Positions 9,405 through 19,552 are shown, numbered from the stretch's first letter. The stretch is DNA of 64,000 nucleotides from Ruegeria sp. PrR005 (GCF_010500245.1 NZ_JAAGOX010000022.1:62001-126000); one strand, 5' to 3'. Made by a program: numbers and translations. Notes: a model not told the origin generated them from the letters alone.

Positions 9405-10637
9405 ATGCGGATATCGGCCGAAACGGAACGTCATGCCGTGAAACCGGCTCTGGTCATCGGCGCCGGGCCTGCGGGCCTTATGGCGGCGGGCGAACTGGCC
9501 CGTGCCGGTTTGCCGGTGGTGGTGGCCGAGGCGAAACCCTCGGTCGCGCGCAAGTTCCTGATGGCGGGAAAATCCGGGCTGAATCTGACCAAGAACGAAC
9601 CGTTCGAACAGCTTCTTTCCGCCTATGGCAATGCTGCTGGTTGGCTACGCCCGATGTTGGCCGAGTTTGACGCCGAGGCGGTGCAGCACTGGGCGCAGGA
9701 TTTGGGGCAGGAGCTGTTCACTGGCTCCACCGGGCGGGTGTTTCCCAAGGTGATGAAGGCCTCGCCGCTGTTGCGGGCCTGGCTGGCCGAGCTGGCGGCG
9801 CAGGGGGTGGATATCCGCACCCGCTGGCGCTGGACCGGCTGGGATGGGGAAGCGTTCGTTTTCGACACTCCCATCGGCGCGCAGCAGATCCAACCCGTTG
9901 TCACCGTTCTGGCGCTGGGCGGGGCAAGCTGGGCGCGGCTTGGCTCGGACGGGCAATGGGCCGCCCTTCTGGAGGCACACGGGGTGGATCTGTCCCCGTT
10001 CACGCCCGCCAATGCCGGGCTGCTGGTCCATTGGTCCGATCACATGACCCCGCATGTCGGCGAACCGGTCAAGAATGTCACCTGGCGGGCCGGTACGCTG
10101 TCCAGCCGGGGCGAAGCGGTGATCTCCGCCCGCGGGCTCGAAGGCGGCGGCATCTATTCGGTCTCGACCGCCGTGCGCGACGGTGCGGCGCTGACGGTGG
10201 ATCTCTTTCCCGATCTTGCAGAGGCCGAGCTGTCGCGCAGGCTGGCGAAACCACGCGGCAAGGCCAGCCTGTCGGCCCACCTGCGCAAGTCGCTGAACCT
10301 GTCGGGAGCGCGCGCGGCGCTGCTGATGGAATTTGGCCGCCCCTTGCCCCAAGACCCTCCGGCGCTGGCGGCGATGCTCAAGGCGCTGCCGGTCCGACAT
10401 GCGGGGCCGCGCCCGATGGACGAGGCGATTTCGACCGCGGGCGGTGTGGCCAGAACCGCATTGGACGAAACGCTCATGATCCGCGCGCTACCGGGCGTCT
10501 TTTGCGCCGGTGAAATGATGGATTGGGAGGCGCCTACCGGCGGCTACCTGCTGACAGGCTGTTTTGCGACCGGCCGCTGGGCCGGCCGCGCGGCGGCAAG
10601 TTGGGCTCAGGCCGGGGTCAGTGCGCCCATGCGCTGA
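9405..10637 (+). CDS. HI0933/BaiN-type FAD-dependent oxidoreductase
   Basis: 410-aa flavoprotein of the HI0933 family (TIGR03862-like branch). The Rossmann motif VIGAGPAGLMAAGELA spans about residues 18-33, followed by KFLMAGKSGLNLTKNEP, the signature of this family, and the C-terminal FAD segment GVFCAGEMMDWEAPTGGY. Reactions of most members are unknown. The start at 9405 has GGAAAGG in front; an upstream ATG (9327) would run through the divergent HNH gene. Its 3' end overlaps the convergent GST gene by 31 bases. Confidence 0.9.
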   Translation: MRISAETERHAVKPALVIGAGPAGLMAAGELARAGLPVVVAEAKPSVARKFLMAGKSGLNLTKNEPFEQLLSAYGNAAGWLRPMLAEFDAEAVQHWAQDLGQELFTGSTGRVFPKVMKASPLLRAWLAELAAQGVDIRTRWRWTGWDGEAFVFDTPIGAQQIQPVVTVLALGGASWARLGSDGQWAALLEAHGVDLSPFTPANAGLLVHWSDHMTPHVGEPVKNVTWRAGTLSSRGEAVISARGLEGGGIYSVSTAVRDGAALTVDLFPDLAEAELSRRLAKPRGKASLSAHLRKSLNLSGARAALLMEFGRPLPQDPPALAAMLKALPVRHAGPRPMDEAISTAGGVARTALDETLMIRALPGVFCAGEMMDWEAPTGGYLLTGCFATGRWAGRAAASWAQAGVSAPMR

Positions 10638-11200
10638 GACGCGGGGCGTGCGCGCATTTCCTTGGCGTAATCCTTGATCTTGCGAGAGGTGACCGGGAAG
10701 CCCGCGCCATTTGCCCAGTTCAGACAATGGGTCAGCAGGATATCGGCGATGGTCATCTTTTCCCCTTGCAGGAAGGGGCCTTCCAGCCGCGCCTCCAACC
10801 GGGCAAGGTTGCGCTCGAACTCCCATTTGGTGCAGTCGATGACGGCCGGAACCCGCTTGTCCTCGGGCAGGATGAACCCATGCCGGGCCGCGACCCACAG
10901 CACCGCGTCGATTTCGTCCAGCACGGTGTGGAACAGCGCATCCTGTTTGGCGCGTTCGATCGTACCGGCGGGATAGGTGAAATCGCCGTGTTTGTCGGCG
11001 AGATAGGTCATGATCGCCGAACTGTCGGTGATCATGTGCTCGCCGTCGACCAGGACCGGTACCTTGCCACTGCCGTTCAGTGCCACGACCTGCGGGTCAT
11101 GCGGGCCGACATCGATATGCTCATAGGGCACGCCCAGCTCTTCGAGCAACCACAACACCCGCGCCGCGCGGCTGCGGACCCGGCCATAGACCTTGTACAT
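10607..11200 (-). CDS. Glutathione S-transferase
   Basis: 197-aa GST. The thioredoxin-like N-terminal domain (1-80) includes RSRAARVLWLLEELGVPYE, the cis-Pro segment GKVPVLVDG and the GSH-binding DSSAIMTYLA; the helical C-terminal domain ends in GEKMTIADILLTHCLNWA with the N-capping box Asp. A Ser in the first loop (RSR) is the likely activating residue. It is a single-gene unit converging on the flavoprotein gene. Substrate is unknown. Confidence 0.9.
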   Translation of the reverse strand: MYKVYGRVRSRAARVLWLLEELGVPYEHIDVGPHDPQVVALNGSGKVPVLVDGEHMITDSSAIMTYLADKHGDFTYPAGTIERAKQDALFHTVLDEIDAVLWVAARHGFILPEDKRVPAVIDCTKWEFERNLARLEARLEGPFLQGEKMTIADILLTHCLNWANGAGFPVTSRKIKDYAKEMRARPASQRMGALTPA

Positions 11201-11277
11201 TCGGAACCTCCGTTTCAGTTGTCCTGCAGAATGGCTTTCGCGCCGCCCGCGTCAAGGGCGCATGCCGCCTGCTCACA

Positions 11278-12306
11278 TCAGCGCGAGCGCGACAGCATCG
11301 CCAGCCGGATCATTGCCCGCTCCACCAGCGGCATCTGCGGCGCCGACTGCCCGGCAGAGCGCAGGGCAAGGTCGGTGTCGGTCAGCACGGTCAGGGCCGT
11401 CTCCAGCCGCCGCGCGCCCCAGGTCTGCGCCTGCCCCAGGATGCGGTCGCGACGCGGGCCATAGACCGGCGGGCGCAGCCGGTTGATCCCCTGTCCCGGT
11501 CCGCCCGGGTCCGAGGCGCAGGCGTAAAGCGTGCGAAAATGGCGGGTGGCAGCGATGCACAGGCCGGTCGCATTGGTGCCCTGCGCCTGCAACCGGCGGA
11601 GCAGCGGGCCAACGGCATCCATCTTGCCCTCGGCCACGACGTTCAACAGATCGTCCAACCCGGCCTCGGTCGAGCGCGGCGCGCAATCGGCAATATCCTC
11701 AAGGCTGAGCGGCGCTGCGTCATTCAGCTTGTAAAGCGCCAGCTTCTCCAGCGTCTGGGCAAAATCGCCCGGACCCAGTTCGCGGGCAAGGTTGGCCAGC
11801 ACCGACATCGGCTCGGTCGGAACATCCCGGATACCCGCCTGCGCCAGCATCCGTTCGATTTCGGCCCGCGACGGCGGATCGTCATAAATGCCCACGGCAT
11901 AGGCGTTGGGATGGGTCTCGAACCCTTTGCGCAGCTTGGACGTGGCCTTGAGTTGCCCGGCGGTCACCACGATCTGCGCGTCGCCCGGCTCCCAATCTTC
12001 CAGCGCGGCCAGAACCGCAGGGGCCGACAGCTCGGGGCAATCCTCGACAAAGGCAACGCGCGGGCCGGGAAAGAACCCGACCGCCTTGATCGCATCGACC
12101 AGTTGCGCCGGGTCCTTGCGCAGATCGCCACCCGCCATCCGGGTCAGGCGCATCTCTTCCTCGCCATTGGGGCCGAGCAGGGCCGCGATCACCTGCTGGC
12201 GTTTCAACGCCACCCGCATCGCGTCACCGCCATAGATCAGCAATCCGGTCCGGCCTGCGTCGGGTTTGGCGAAATAGCCTTCGGCCTCGCGCGGGCTCAG
12301 CTTCAT
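11278..12306 (-). CDS. holA: DNA polymerase III delta subunit
   Basis: 342-aa clamp-loader subunit that opens the beta clamp. The N-terminal region has LLIYGGDAMRVALKRQQVI followed by the FFPGPRVAFVEDC strand typical of delta, and the C-terminal collar domain (about 215-342) contains GLCIAATRHFRTLYAC. It lies third in the leuS-lptE-holA operon, with an ATGA overlap to lptE; that order is conserved in alphaproteobacteria and supports the call. Confidence 0.92.
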   Translation of the reverse strand: MKLSPREAEGYFAKPDAGRTGLLIYGGDAMRVALKRQQVIAALLGPNGEEEMRLTRMAGGDLRKDPAQLVDAIKAVGFFPGPRVAFVEDCPELSAPAVLAALEDWEPGDAQIVVTAGQLKATSKLRKGFETHPNAYAVGIYDDPPSRAEIERMLAQAGIRDVPTEPMSVLANLARELGPGDFAQTLEKLALYKLNDAAPLSLEDIADCAPRSTEAGLDDLLNVVAEGKMDAVGPLLRRLQAQGTNATGLCIAATRHFRTLYACASDPGGPGQGINRLRPPVYGPRRDRILGQAQTWGARRLETALTVLTDTDLALRSAGQSAPQMPLVERAMIRLAMLSRSR

Positions 12307-12794
12307 GCCGGCAGGTCCAGGGTGGAGTACAGCTTGGTTGTCAGCATGTCCGACAGAATCGTCATCAGCCGCTGCCGCGCGTCACGTTCACCCGCCAGCG
12401 TGTCCACCGTCGACCCGGTCGCGGAATAGCCGGTAAAGCTCTCGACCTCACCCGAGGCCAGAACCGCACCGCTGTCCTTGTCGCTCAGCTTGTAGGTCGC
12501 GGTGCCCACGATGGCATAGCGGGTGGTCTCGTTCGACGCGGTGATCGCCTGGCCCTGCGAGGTGGTCGTCACCTTGACGTCAAGCTTGTAATCGGTCCCG
12601 GCCGCCGCGCTGCGCCCCAGCGTCTGTTCCAGGTTCTGCACCAGCCAATAGCTGTCGACATCGTCAGGGGCGGACACCTCGACCTTGCCATAGAGCGCAC
12701 TGCCCGCGCCGCCGGGCCCATAGACCGGCTGGAATCCGCAGGCGGCCAGCGCCAGCGGCAGCATCAACAGCGCTCTACGGTTAAACCACCACAT
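12303..12794 (-). CDS. lptE: LPS-assembly lipoprotein LptE
   Basis: 163-aa outer-membrane lipoprotein that plugs and assembles LptD for LPS export. The signal peptide is followed by the lipobox LAAC with acylated Cys19, then GFQPVYG, the conserved start of mature LptE. It overlaps the end of leuS by 14 bases and holA by ATGA, so the three are probably co-translated. Length is usual for the family in this group. Confidence 0.92.
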   Translation of the reverse strand: MWWFNRRALLMLPLALAACGFQPVYGPGGAGSALYGKVEVSAPDDVDSYWLVQNLEQTLGRSAAAGTDYKLDVKVTTTSQGQAITASNETTRYAIVGTATYKLSDKDSGAVLASGEVESFTGYSATGSTVDTLAGERDARQRLMTILSDMLTTKLYSTLDLPA

Positions 12795-15339
12795 TTATGA
12801 TCCGGCCCGGCACGACGATCACCTTCTTTGGCGCGGCGCCATTCAGCGCCTTTTGCACAGCATCGGTCGCCAGCGCCAGTTTTTCAACCTCGGCCTTGTC
12901 CATATCGACCGGCACGCTGATTTCGGCGCGGCGCTTGCCGTTGATCTGGATCGGCAGCGTCACTGCGGTATCGACCAGCATCGCCGGATCGGCCTTGGGC
13001 CAGGGTGCTGTCGCAATCAACCCTTCGCCGCCCTGATGCGCCCAGATATCCTCGGCCAGGTGCGGGGTCATCGGCGACATCAGTTGCGCCAGCGTCATGA
13101 TCGCCTGTTTCTGTGCCGCCGCCCCGGCATTGGATTTTGCCAGCGTATTGGTAAAGGCATAGAGTTTCGCAATCGCCGCGTTGAAGCCAAAGCTTTCCAC
13201 GCCATTGGTCACGTCGCGGATGCATTTGTGCATCTCGCGCAGCAGGTCTTCGTCACCCTCGCCCGGCGCGCCCGGGTCCATCGCGGCGATCCGGTCGCAT
13301 AGGTTCCACACCCGGTTCAGGTGCTTGTGCGCGGCCTCGGCGCCGGCATCGGTCCATTCCACGTCGCGTTCCGGCGGGCTGTCGGACAGTACGAACCAGC
13401 GCGCGGTATCGGCGCCATACCGGTCGATGATGGCGACCGGGTCGACCACGTTGTTCTTGGATTTCGACATCTTGGCCGAGGGGATGATCTCGACCTCCGT
13501 GCCGTCCTCCAGATAGCCCTTGCCGCCCTCGAGGCGCACCGCATCGGGGTAGTGATAGACCGGGCGGCCATCTGCGCCGGTGGTCTTGTAGATCGCGTGG
13601 GTCACCATGCCCTGGGTAAAGAGCGCGTTGAACGGCTCTTTCGATTTTTCGGGCAGGTGGCCACAGATATGCATCGCGCGGGCAAAGAACCGCGAATAAA
13701 GCAGGTGCAGGATCGCGTGTTCGATGCCGCCGATATACTGGTCGACATTCATCCAGTAATCAGCCTCGGCCATGACGGTGGGCGTTTCGGCGCGCGGCGC
13801 GGTGAAGCGTGCGAAATACCACGAGCTGTCAACGAACGTGTCCATCGTGTCGGTCTCGCGCCGGGCGGGCCGACCGCAGGACGGGCAGGCGCAGTTGCGC
13901 CAGGTCGGGTGCCGGTCCAGCGGGTTGCCGGGCACGTCAAAGGTGACATCGTCAGGCAGCCGGATGGGCAGATTTTCCTTTTTCTCGGGCACGACGCCGC
14001 AGGCATCGCAGTGCACAACGGGAATCGGGCAACCCCAATAGCGCTGACGCGACAGGCCCCAGTCGCGCAGGCGGAACTTGGTCACGCCAGTGCCCAGGCC
14101 CTTGGCCTCCATCCAGTCGATGGTGGCGTCGATCGCCTCTTGCCCGGTGGCCTCGTCCAGCCCGGCGAAATGGTTGATCCATTTCACCTTTTCGGTTTTC
14201 AGCGGCACAAAGGCCTCGGTCTCGACCGGCTTGGGATCGTCGAGCGCCACAAAGGTGTCGATCACCGGCAGGTCGTATTTGCGGCAGAAATCGAGATCGC
14301 GCTGGTCATGCGCCGGGCAGGCAAAGATCGCGCCGGTGCCGTAATCCATCAGGATGAAGTTGGCGACCCAGACCGGCAGTTCCCAGTCGGGGTTCAGCGG
14401 ATGGCGCACGCGCAACCCGGTATCGGCCCCCAGCTTCTCGGCCTTCTCGATGGCTTCCTCGGTGGTGCCGCCCTTGCGCATCGCGGCTACCTTGGTGGCG
14501 AGGTCGGGGTTCTCGGCCTCCAGCGCCTTGGTCAACGGGTGATCGGGCGAGATGCCGAGGAACGAGGCCCCCATCAGCGTGTCGGGCCGTGTGGTATAGA
14601 CGTCGAGCGAGTCGATGCCATGGGCGGGCTCGGTCAGCGCCCACGAGAATTGCAGCCCGCGCGACTTGCCGATCCAGTTCTCCTGCATCAGCCGCACCTT
14701 GGCGGGCCAGTCATCCAGCGTGTCAAGCGCATCCAGAAGCTCGCCCGAGAAATCGGAGATCTTGAAGAACCACTGGGTCAGTTCGCGCCGCTCGACCAGT
14801 GCGCCAGACCGCCAGCCGCGCCCGTCCTCGACCTGCTCATTGGCCAGAACGGTCATGTCGACCGGGTCCCAGTTCACCACCGCGTTCTTGCGATAGACCA
14901 GCCCTTTTTCAAGGAAATCGAGGAACAGCGCCTGTTGCTGTCCGTAATACTCCGGGTCGCAGGTGGCGAACATGCGCGACCAGTCCAGACCAAAACCAAG
15001 CGGCTTCATCTGCGCGACCATGGTCTCGATGTTCTTGTAGGTCCAGTCCTTGGGGTGGCCGCCGCTGGCCATGGCAGCGTTTTCGGCTGGCATGCCAAAG
15101 GCATCGAAACCCATCGGGTGCAGCACGTTGAACCCGTTCGACAGTTTGTAACGCGCGATCACGTCGCCCATCGTGTAATTGCGCACATGACCGATATGGA
15201 TGCGCCCGGACGGATAGGGGAACATCTCGAGCACGTAGTATTTCGGCTTGTCCGCCGTGCGCGCGGCCTTGAAGATACCGGCCTTGTCCCAGGCCTCTTG
15301 CCATCTGGCTTCGATTTCGGTGGCGGAGTAGCGCGACAT
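12781..15339 (-). CDS. leuS: Leucyl-tRNA synthetase
   Basis: 852-aa class I synthetase. HIGH is at residues 48-51 ([15 protein letters not shown]), the KMSKS loop near residue 620 ([13 protein letters not shown]), and the editing domain contains the [15 protein letters not shown] threonine-rich motif. A zinc-knuckle-like CDACG...CPSCG segment lies before the catalytic loop. ATG 15339 matches the family N-terminus; the in-frame ATG at 15513 adds a low-complexity Arg-rich stretch overlapping the upstream gene's 3' part and is rejected. First gene of leuS-lptE-holA. Confidence 0.97.
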   Translation of the reverse strand: MSRYSATEIEARWQEAWDKAGIFKAARTADKPKYYVLEMFPYPSGRIHIGHVRNYTMGDVIARYKLSNGFNVLHPMGFDAFGMPAENAAMASGGHPKDWTYKNIETMVAQMKPLGFGLDWSRMFATCDPEYYGQQQALFLDFLEKGLVYRKNAVVNWDPVDMTVLANEQVEDGRGWRSGALVERRELTQWFFKISDFSGELLDALDTLDDWPAKVRLMQENWIGKSRGLQFSWALTEPAHGIDSLDVYTTRPDTLMGASFLGISPDHPLTKALEAENPDLATKVAAMRKGGTTEEAIEKAEKLGADTGLRVRHPLNPDWELPVWVANFILMDYGTGAIFACPAHDQRDLDFCRKYDLPVIDTFVALDDPKPVETEAFVPLKTEKVKWINHFAGLDEATGQEAIDATIDWMEAKGLGTGVTKFRLRDWGLSRQRYWGCPIPVVHCDACGVVPEKKENLPIRLPDDVTFDVPGNPLDRHPTWRNCACPSCGRPARRETDTMDTFVDSSWYFARFTAPRAETPTVMAEADYWMNVDQYIGGIEHAILHLLYSRFFARAMHICGHLPEKSKEPFNALFTQGMVTHAIYKTTGADGRPVYHYPDAVRLEGGKGYLEDGTEVEIIPSAKMSKSKNNVVDPVAIIDRYGADTARWFVLSDSPPERDVEWTDAGAEAAHKHLNRVWNLCDRIAAMDPGAPGEGDEDLLREMHKCIRDVTNGVESFGFNAAIAKLYAFTNTLAKSNAGAAAQKQAIMTLAQLMSPMTPHLAEDIWAHQGGEGLIATAPWPKADPAMLVDTAVTLPIQINGKRRAEISVPVDMDKAEVEKLALATDAVQKALNGAAPKKVIVVPGRIINVVV

Positions 15340-15415
15340 GGCAGGTACGGTCCTTGGTGAATGCAAACGCCGGGCGTGAACCCGGCGTGGTGATAGATCG
15401 AATTGCAGCGAGGTT

Positions 15416-15922
15416 CTAGAGTTTGTTGTCGGCGATCCGCAGTTGCCGGGCCCGCGACAGAATCGCATCTTCGACCGCGCGCGCGGTCGATGCGCTGACC
15501 GGGGCGCCGCCACTGGATTGCAGCGAAACCTTCAGCGAGCGTGCCTCCAGCGCCGGATCCTTGATATGGACAGTTGCTCGATAAGACCGGCCGCCGCCCG
15601 GCGGCGTGCCGTATCCAGTCACGATCACGCCGGTGAACGGATCGACCGACTGCACCGGCAGAAAACTCAGAACATCCAGCGAGGCAGCCCAGAGATAACG
15701 GTTCACCTGAACCGTCTGCTCGGCCTTCGAGGGCCCGAACACATCCCAGATCGACGATTTCTCGTAATTCGTGGGCGCGCTTTCGCGGTTGTTGGAGATA
15801 TAGGAATCATCCGCGGGTGCGGCATCAGCGATGCGAACACCTCCACCGCGGTTGCCGCAGGCGGCCACACCCAGGCACAAGGACAGTACAAGGGTGGCTT
15901 TGAGCGCATTTTGCAACGTCAT
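15416..15922 (-). CDS. DUF3576 lipoprotein
   Basis: 168-aa predicted outer-membrane lipoprotein. A signal peptide ends in the lipobox GVAAC (acylated Cys22), followed by a short linker and a domain with [21 protein letters not shown] and [14 protein letters not shown], characteristic of DUF3576, found in alphaproteobacteria and of unknown function. It lies 76 bases upstream of leuS on the same strand and could be transcribed with it. ATG 15922 is chosen because the signal peptide begins there. Confidence 0.87.
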   Translation of the reverse strand: MTLQNALKATLVLSLCLGVAACGNRGGGVRIADAAPADDSYISNNRESAPTNYEKSSIWDVFGPSKAEQTVQVNRYLWAASLDVLSFLPVQSVDPFTGVIVTGYGTPPGGGRSYRATVHIKDPALEARSLKVSLQSSGGAPVSASTARAVEDAILSRARQLRIADNKL

Positions 15923-16221
15923 CGGACAATCCCACAGCTTTCTCGTGATGAATGTCCTACCCAAGCCGCTTCCTAGGGGCAAGCCTCTATAAACCGGGAA
16001 CGCCCGCGCGCGTACGGGAAATCGGGCCCAAACCCCGAAACTGGGGGCGAAATCCGCAGGGCGCGCTCCGGGACTGTGGCAAAGCTGCACCATCCGTGAC
16101 GACTTTGTCCCTCATCGCCCGGCAAGGCTTGCCAAAAAGGGGGTGAAAGAGCGAAACCCCTGTCCATACCCACGCCGGATTCACTGGTTTGGGCGTATGA
16201 ATGAAAACCGAGGGAAACACG
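15923..16221. other. Divergent intergenic region: DUF3576 gene / porin
   Basis: This 299-base region lies between divergent genes and must hold both promoters plus the porin mRNA leader. I see a small hairpin, GGCAAG-G-CTTGCC (16121-16133), but no tRNA or credible small ORF. The strong porin bias implies a strong promoter here, but -35/-10 boxes cannot be assigned confidently. Confidence 0.4.
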
Positions 16222-17214
16222 ATGAAAAAAGTTCTCTTCGCAACGACTGCGCTGATCGCTACCGCAAGCGTCGCAGCAGCAGACGTTCGTATCAGCGGCT
16301 ATGGCCGTTTCGGTCTGGACTACAACGACGCCAACGACCGCGCCGTGAACGGTGTCTCGAAGACCACCATCACCAGCCGTCTGCGTCTGCAGTTCGACAT
16401 GTCGGCAGAAACCGACTCCGGTGTTGCTTTCGACGCTCGCTTCCGTGCACAGGCTGAAAGCCGTGACAACACCCCGGGTGGCGCAGCCTTCAACGGCGCT
16501 CGCTTTGGCGTGTCGTACCAGGGCTTCCGCGTGAACGTCGGCAACATCATCGGCGCAGTTGAAAACATGCCCGGCACCTACCTCGAAACCCGTACCGCAG
16601 GTATCGGTATCGACGGCGCCAGCTTCTACTCGCACGTTGGTAACGTGAACAACGAGTTCTTCAACTGGGATGCATACTCGTCGGCAGGTACCGGTGTGAA
16701 CGGCGTCGAATTCATCTATTCGACCGGCGGCTTCACCGGCCACGTTTCGTACTCGACCCGTAACGGCGCCGTTGCTTCGGACCGTATCGGCGTGATGGGT
16801 GCCTACACCTTCGGTGACTGGACCATCGCAGCTGCTCACCAGTCGTCGGACGCCATGTGGGAAGACAAGACCCTGGTGTCGGTCGCCGGTGACCTGGGTC
16901 AGTTCGGCGTCCGCGTCGCATATGCCGACAACGACGGCATCTCGAAGTGGGGCATCTACGGCAACATGGACATCGGTTCGGCTTCGAACCTGCTGGTGTT
17001 CTACACCGACGAAAGCGCAGTTGACGCAGCCGACGTTCTCGCCGGCCGTGGCGACAACCGCGACAACGTCGCCGGTTCGAACGCCAACGAAGGTGGCTCC
17101 TACGGTATCCACTACTCGTACGACCTGGGCGGCGGCGCTTCGCTGGAAGCAGGCTACCGTCGTGCGTCGAACGACAACGACACCTTCCAGGCCGGTGTGT
17201 ACTTCAGCTTCTAA
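16222..17214 (+). CDS. Outer-membrane porin (Rhodobacterales type)
   Basis: 330-aa porin beginning MKKVLFATTALIATASVAAA, a clear signal peptide cleaved before ADVRISGYGRFG. The mature chain is a series of amphipathic beta strands with abundant Gly/Asn/Asp turns and ends GVYFSF, a terminal aromatic of the kind needed for BAM recognition. Codon use is strongly biased (almost only GAC, AAC, TTC, CTG), unlike its neighbours, as expected for one of the most abundant proteins of the cell. ATG 16222 is preceded by GAGGGAAACACG. A strong terminator follows. Its wide, non-specific diffusion role is inferred from family. Confidence 0.95.
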   Translation: MKKVLFATTALIATASVAAADVRISGYGRFGLDYNDANDRAVNGVSKTTITSRLRLQFDMSAETDSGVAFDARFRAQAESRDNTPGGAAFNGARFGVSYQGFRVNVGNIIGAVENMPGTYLETRTAGIGIDGASFYSHVGNVNNEFFNWDAYSSAGTGVNGVEFIYSTGGFTGHVSYSTRNGAVASDRIGVMGAYTFGDWTIAAAHQSSDAMWEDKTLVSVAGDLGQFGVRVAYADNDGISKWGIYGNMDIGSASNLLVFYTDESAVDAADVLAGRGDNRDNVAGSNANEGGSYGIHYSYDLGGGASLEAGYRRASNDNDTFQAGVYFSF

Positions 17215-17243
17215 GCTGTACACCGCTTGACGGTATCGAATGG

Positions 17244-17274
17244 GGGCAGGTCTTCGGACCTGCCCTTTTCTTTT
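17244..17274 (+). terminator. Rho-independent terminator after the porin gene
   Basis: Perfect 9-bp GC-rich stem GGGCAGGTC/GACCTGCCC closed by a stable TTCG tetraloop and followed by TTTTCTTTT, 29 bases after the porin stop codon. Confidence 0.95.
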
Positions 17275-17320
17275 GCGCCAACATGGTGTTTTCCTGCGGC
17301 AAACCAGATCGGGGGATGCC

Positions 17321-17980
17321 ATGTCGCTGCAAGAGATCAAGAACCGCATCGCGAGTGCCGAGAAGGCCGCCGGCCGCCCAGAGGGCGCGGTCAAGCTGAT
17401 CGCCGTGTCCAAGGTACAGCCAAACGACCGGGTCGAGGCGGTACTGGAACAGGGCCACCGCGTCTTTGGCGAGAACCGGGTTCAGGAAGCGGCCGGGAAA
17501 TGGCCCGCGTTCAAGGAACGGTTCAGCGGCGTCGAACTTCACCTGATCGGTCCCTTGCAGACCAACAAGGCACGGCAGGCCATGGAACTGGTCGATGCCA
17601 TCCATTCCGTCGACCGCCCGAAACTCGCCATTTCCCTGGCCCGGCTGGCACAGGAACTGGGCCATTGCCCGGATCTGTTCATTCAGGTCAACACCGGGGA
17701 AGAGGAGCAAAAGGCCGGTGTCCTGCCAGTCGAGGCGGACGGCTTCATCGCCGAATGCCGCGCGCTTGATCTGCCGGTGCGCGGGCTCATGTGTATCCCC
17801 CCGGTCGAGGAGGAGCCCGCCCTGCATTTCGCGCTGCTGGCCAAGATCGCCGCGCGCAACGGCCTTGACGGTCTCAGCATGGGGATGAGCGGCGATTTCG
17901 AAAGCGCCATCAGGCTGGGCGCCACCCATGTCCGGGTGGGCTCTGCCATTTTTGGCGACCGGACTACCGCGGCGGGATGA
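17321..17980 (+). CDS. yggS: PLP homeostasis protein YggS/PROSC family
   Basis: 219-aa cytosolic PLP-binding TIM-barrel protein that buffers pyridoxal 5'-phosphate. The PLP Lys is Lys31 in LIAVSKVQP; FGENRVQEA, HLIGPLQTNKA and GLSMGMSGDFESAI (phosphate binding) are family hallmarks, with VRVGSAIFGDR at the C-terminus. A GGGGG run precedes ATG 17321. Its 3' end overlaps the convergent L,D-transpeptidase gene by 17 bases. Confidence 0.95.
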   Translation: MSLQEIKNRIASAEKAAGRPEGAVKLIAVSKVQPNDRVEAVLEQGHRVFGENRVQEAAGKWPAFKERFSGVELHLIGPLQTNKARQAMELVDAIHSVDRPKLAISLARLAQELGHCPDLFIQVNTGEEEQKAGVLPVEADGFIAECRALDLPVRGLMCIPPVEEEPALHFALLAKIAARNGLDGLSMGMSGDFESAIRLGATHVRVGSAIFGDRTTAAG

Positions 17981-18464
17981 TCAACCGGCTGCCGGGTTCG
18001 ATCCTGCCCGCGATCCAATGCAGATCGCGGCGGGAAAAGGCGACACAGCCCTCGGTCGGATACCCAGGTCGCCGCCATTGGTGGATAAAAATAGCCGATC
18101 CACGCCCCGGTTCCGCATCGGGCCAGTTCCAGTCGGTCACCAGCACCAGATCATAAAGCGGATCGGCCCGGCGCAGCCGTTCGTGGCTGTGCCCATAAGG
18201 CGCCCGGACCAGATGGTTATAGGCGGCATCGCCCATGTCGTCTGACCACAGATCGCCCGGCCCGATGGGCTGCGCCCAAGGCGCAGGCGATGTCATCCGG
18301 TCGGCGCGGTAAAGCATTCCGACGATCCGGTGTTTGCCTACCGGCGTCGCTCCGTCGCCCTCGCGCTTGTCGGCCCGGACGCCGCCCTTGCCGATGGAAC
18401 AGGGAAAATTCCGGCCCCAAAACCGCACCCCGCGCGGCGTCAGCACCAGATCACGCGGACTCAC
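17964..18464 (-). CDS. L,D-transpeptidase (YkuD domain) without visible signal peptide
   Basis: 166-aa protein consisting of a single YkuD domain. The catalytic signature is intact: IFIHQW with His128 and GYPTEGCVAF with nucleophile Cys140. Such enzymes form 3-3 peptidoglycan crosslinks or attach proteins to peptidoglycan in the periplasm. The N-terminus (MSPRDLVLTPRG) is not a signal peptide, so export is unexplained; either secretion is non-classical, the true start differs, or the enzyme acts on cytoplasmic precursors. Its start overlaps the ribA stop by ATGA. Confidence 0.88.
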   Translation of the reverse strand: MSPRDLVLTPRGVRFWGRNFPCSIGKGGVRADKREGDGATPVGKHRIVGMLYRADRMTSPAPWAQPIGPGDLWSDDMGDAAYNHLVRAPYGHSHERLRRADPLYDLVLVTDWNWPDAEPGRGSAIFIHQWRRPGYPTEGCVAFSRRDLHWIAGRIEPGSRLIIPPR

Positions 18465-19552
18465 AGCATATGGCCCGATTTGGCCGCCTTGGTTGCCAGA
18501 TAGCCGCGATTGTGCGCGGTCTCGCCCACCTTCAGCGGCACCCGTTCGGTCACCGCGATGCCTGTCCGCTCCATCATCGCGATCTTGGCGGGGTTGTTGG
18601 TGAGCAGGCGCACCGCCTTGAATCCCAGCGATTTCAGAATATCCGAGCCCAGTCGAAAGTCGCGCTCGTCATCCTCGAACCCCAGCCTATGATTGGCCTC
18701 GACCGTGTCAAACCCCTGATCTTGCAGGAAATAGGCCCGCATCTTGTTGGCCAGCCCAATGCCGCGCCCCTCTTGGTTCAGGTAGAGCAGCACGCCCGCG
18801 CCTTCCTCGCCCATCTGTGCCAGCGCCCCGCGCAGCTGCGGGCCGCAATCGCATTTCAGGCTTCCCATCAGGTCGCCGGTGAAACAGGCCGAATGCAACC
18901 GGGCCAGCACCGGCTTGTCCCGGTCGGGGCGGCCGATTTCCACCGCGTAATGCTCCTCGCCCCCATCCTCGGGACGGAACACATGCAGGCGCCCGGCCTC
19001 GGAGACTTCCATCGGCAGGCGCGCGGCGGCCACCTCGTGCAGCGGGCTGCGCTCGCCCAGATGCGGCGCAGCACGTGCGTGATCCAGGCAGGTCAGCCCA
19101 TGCGCGACGGCAAAACCGCGCCCGTCCGCCACTGCGACAACCACCGCCGCGGGCAACAGCCGGGCGGATTTCGTCAGCCCGATCGCCAGCCGGTGCAGCG
19201 CCGCGCTGCCCTGCCGCTCGGTCGTCAGCGGCCCTTTCATGGGCTGCGCCAGATCGTCCGACGGATCGGCCACCGCCTGCACCCAGGCGAGATCGGCAAA
19301 ACCGGGGATCAGAACGCGCGCCAAATCGCCGTCATAGGCCCGCGCCTTCAGCGTCTCGGCCCGCCGCCCGGTCACTGCGATCACCGGCATGCCCAGAGCG
19401 CGCAGATCGGCCAGTCGCGCGGGCGACAGGGTTTCCGCCGCAACGGCCAGAACGCTCTCGCCCTCTTCGCCGGTCAGAACCACCGGCACCCCCATCCGCA
19501 GGTCGGCACGCGCCCGCGCCAGCAATTCGGTAATGTCGGGGATCAGGCTCAT
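18461..19552 (-). CDS. ribA: GTP cyclohydrolase II with N-terminal extension
   Basis: Catalyses the first committed step of riboflavin synthesis (GTP to 2,5-diamino-6-ribosylamino-pyrimidinone phosphate). The GCHII domain occupies about residues 185-363: zinc ligands Cys223, Cys234 and Cys236 in RLHSACFTGDLMGSLKCDCG, then YLNQEGRGIGLANKMRAY and TNNPAKIAMMERTGI. The first 180 residues are a degenerate extension of the kind seen in Rhodobacterales RibA, positioned like the DHBP synthase of fused RibBA but without its acidic metal motif. It is translationally coupled to the downstream L,D-transpeptidase gene. Confidence 0.93.
   Translation of the reverse strand: MSLIPDITELLARARADLRMGVPVVLTGEEGESVLAVAAETLSPARLADLRALGMPVIAVTGRRAETLKARAYDGDLARVLIPGFADLAWVQAVADPSDDLAQPMKGPLTTERQGSAALHRLAIGLTKSARLLPAAVVVAVADGRGFAVAHGLTCLDHARAAPHLGERSPLHEVAAARLPMEVSEAGRLHVFRPEDGGEEHYAVEIGRPDRDKPVLARLHSACFTGDLMGSLKCDCGPQLRGALAQMGEEGAGVLLYLNQEGRGIGLANKMRAYFLQDQGFDTVEANHRLGFEDDERDFRLGSDILKSLGFKAVRLLTNNPAKIAMMERTGIAVTERVPLKVGETAHNRGYLATKAAKSGHML

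Noticed and set aside
13321-15360. Plus-strand open frame of 679 codons opposite leuS
   Set aside because: leuS has HIGH, KMSKS and editing motifs over this span; the opposite frame is low complexity.
16121-16133. GGCAAG-G-CTTGCC hairpin upstream of the porin considered as a terminator
   Set aside because: The stem has 6 bp and is followed by AAAAAGG rather than a T-run; on the opposite strand the preceding DUF3576 gene reads away from it.
15973-17412. Minus-strand open frame of 479 codons opposite the porin gene
   Set aside because: It arises from the porin's extreme codon bias, which removes stop codons from the opposite strand. Its product is Val/Thr/Gly-rich with no domain and no ribosome site.
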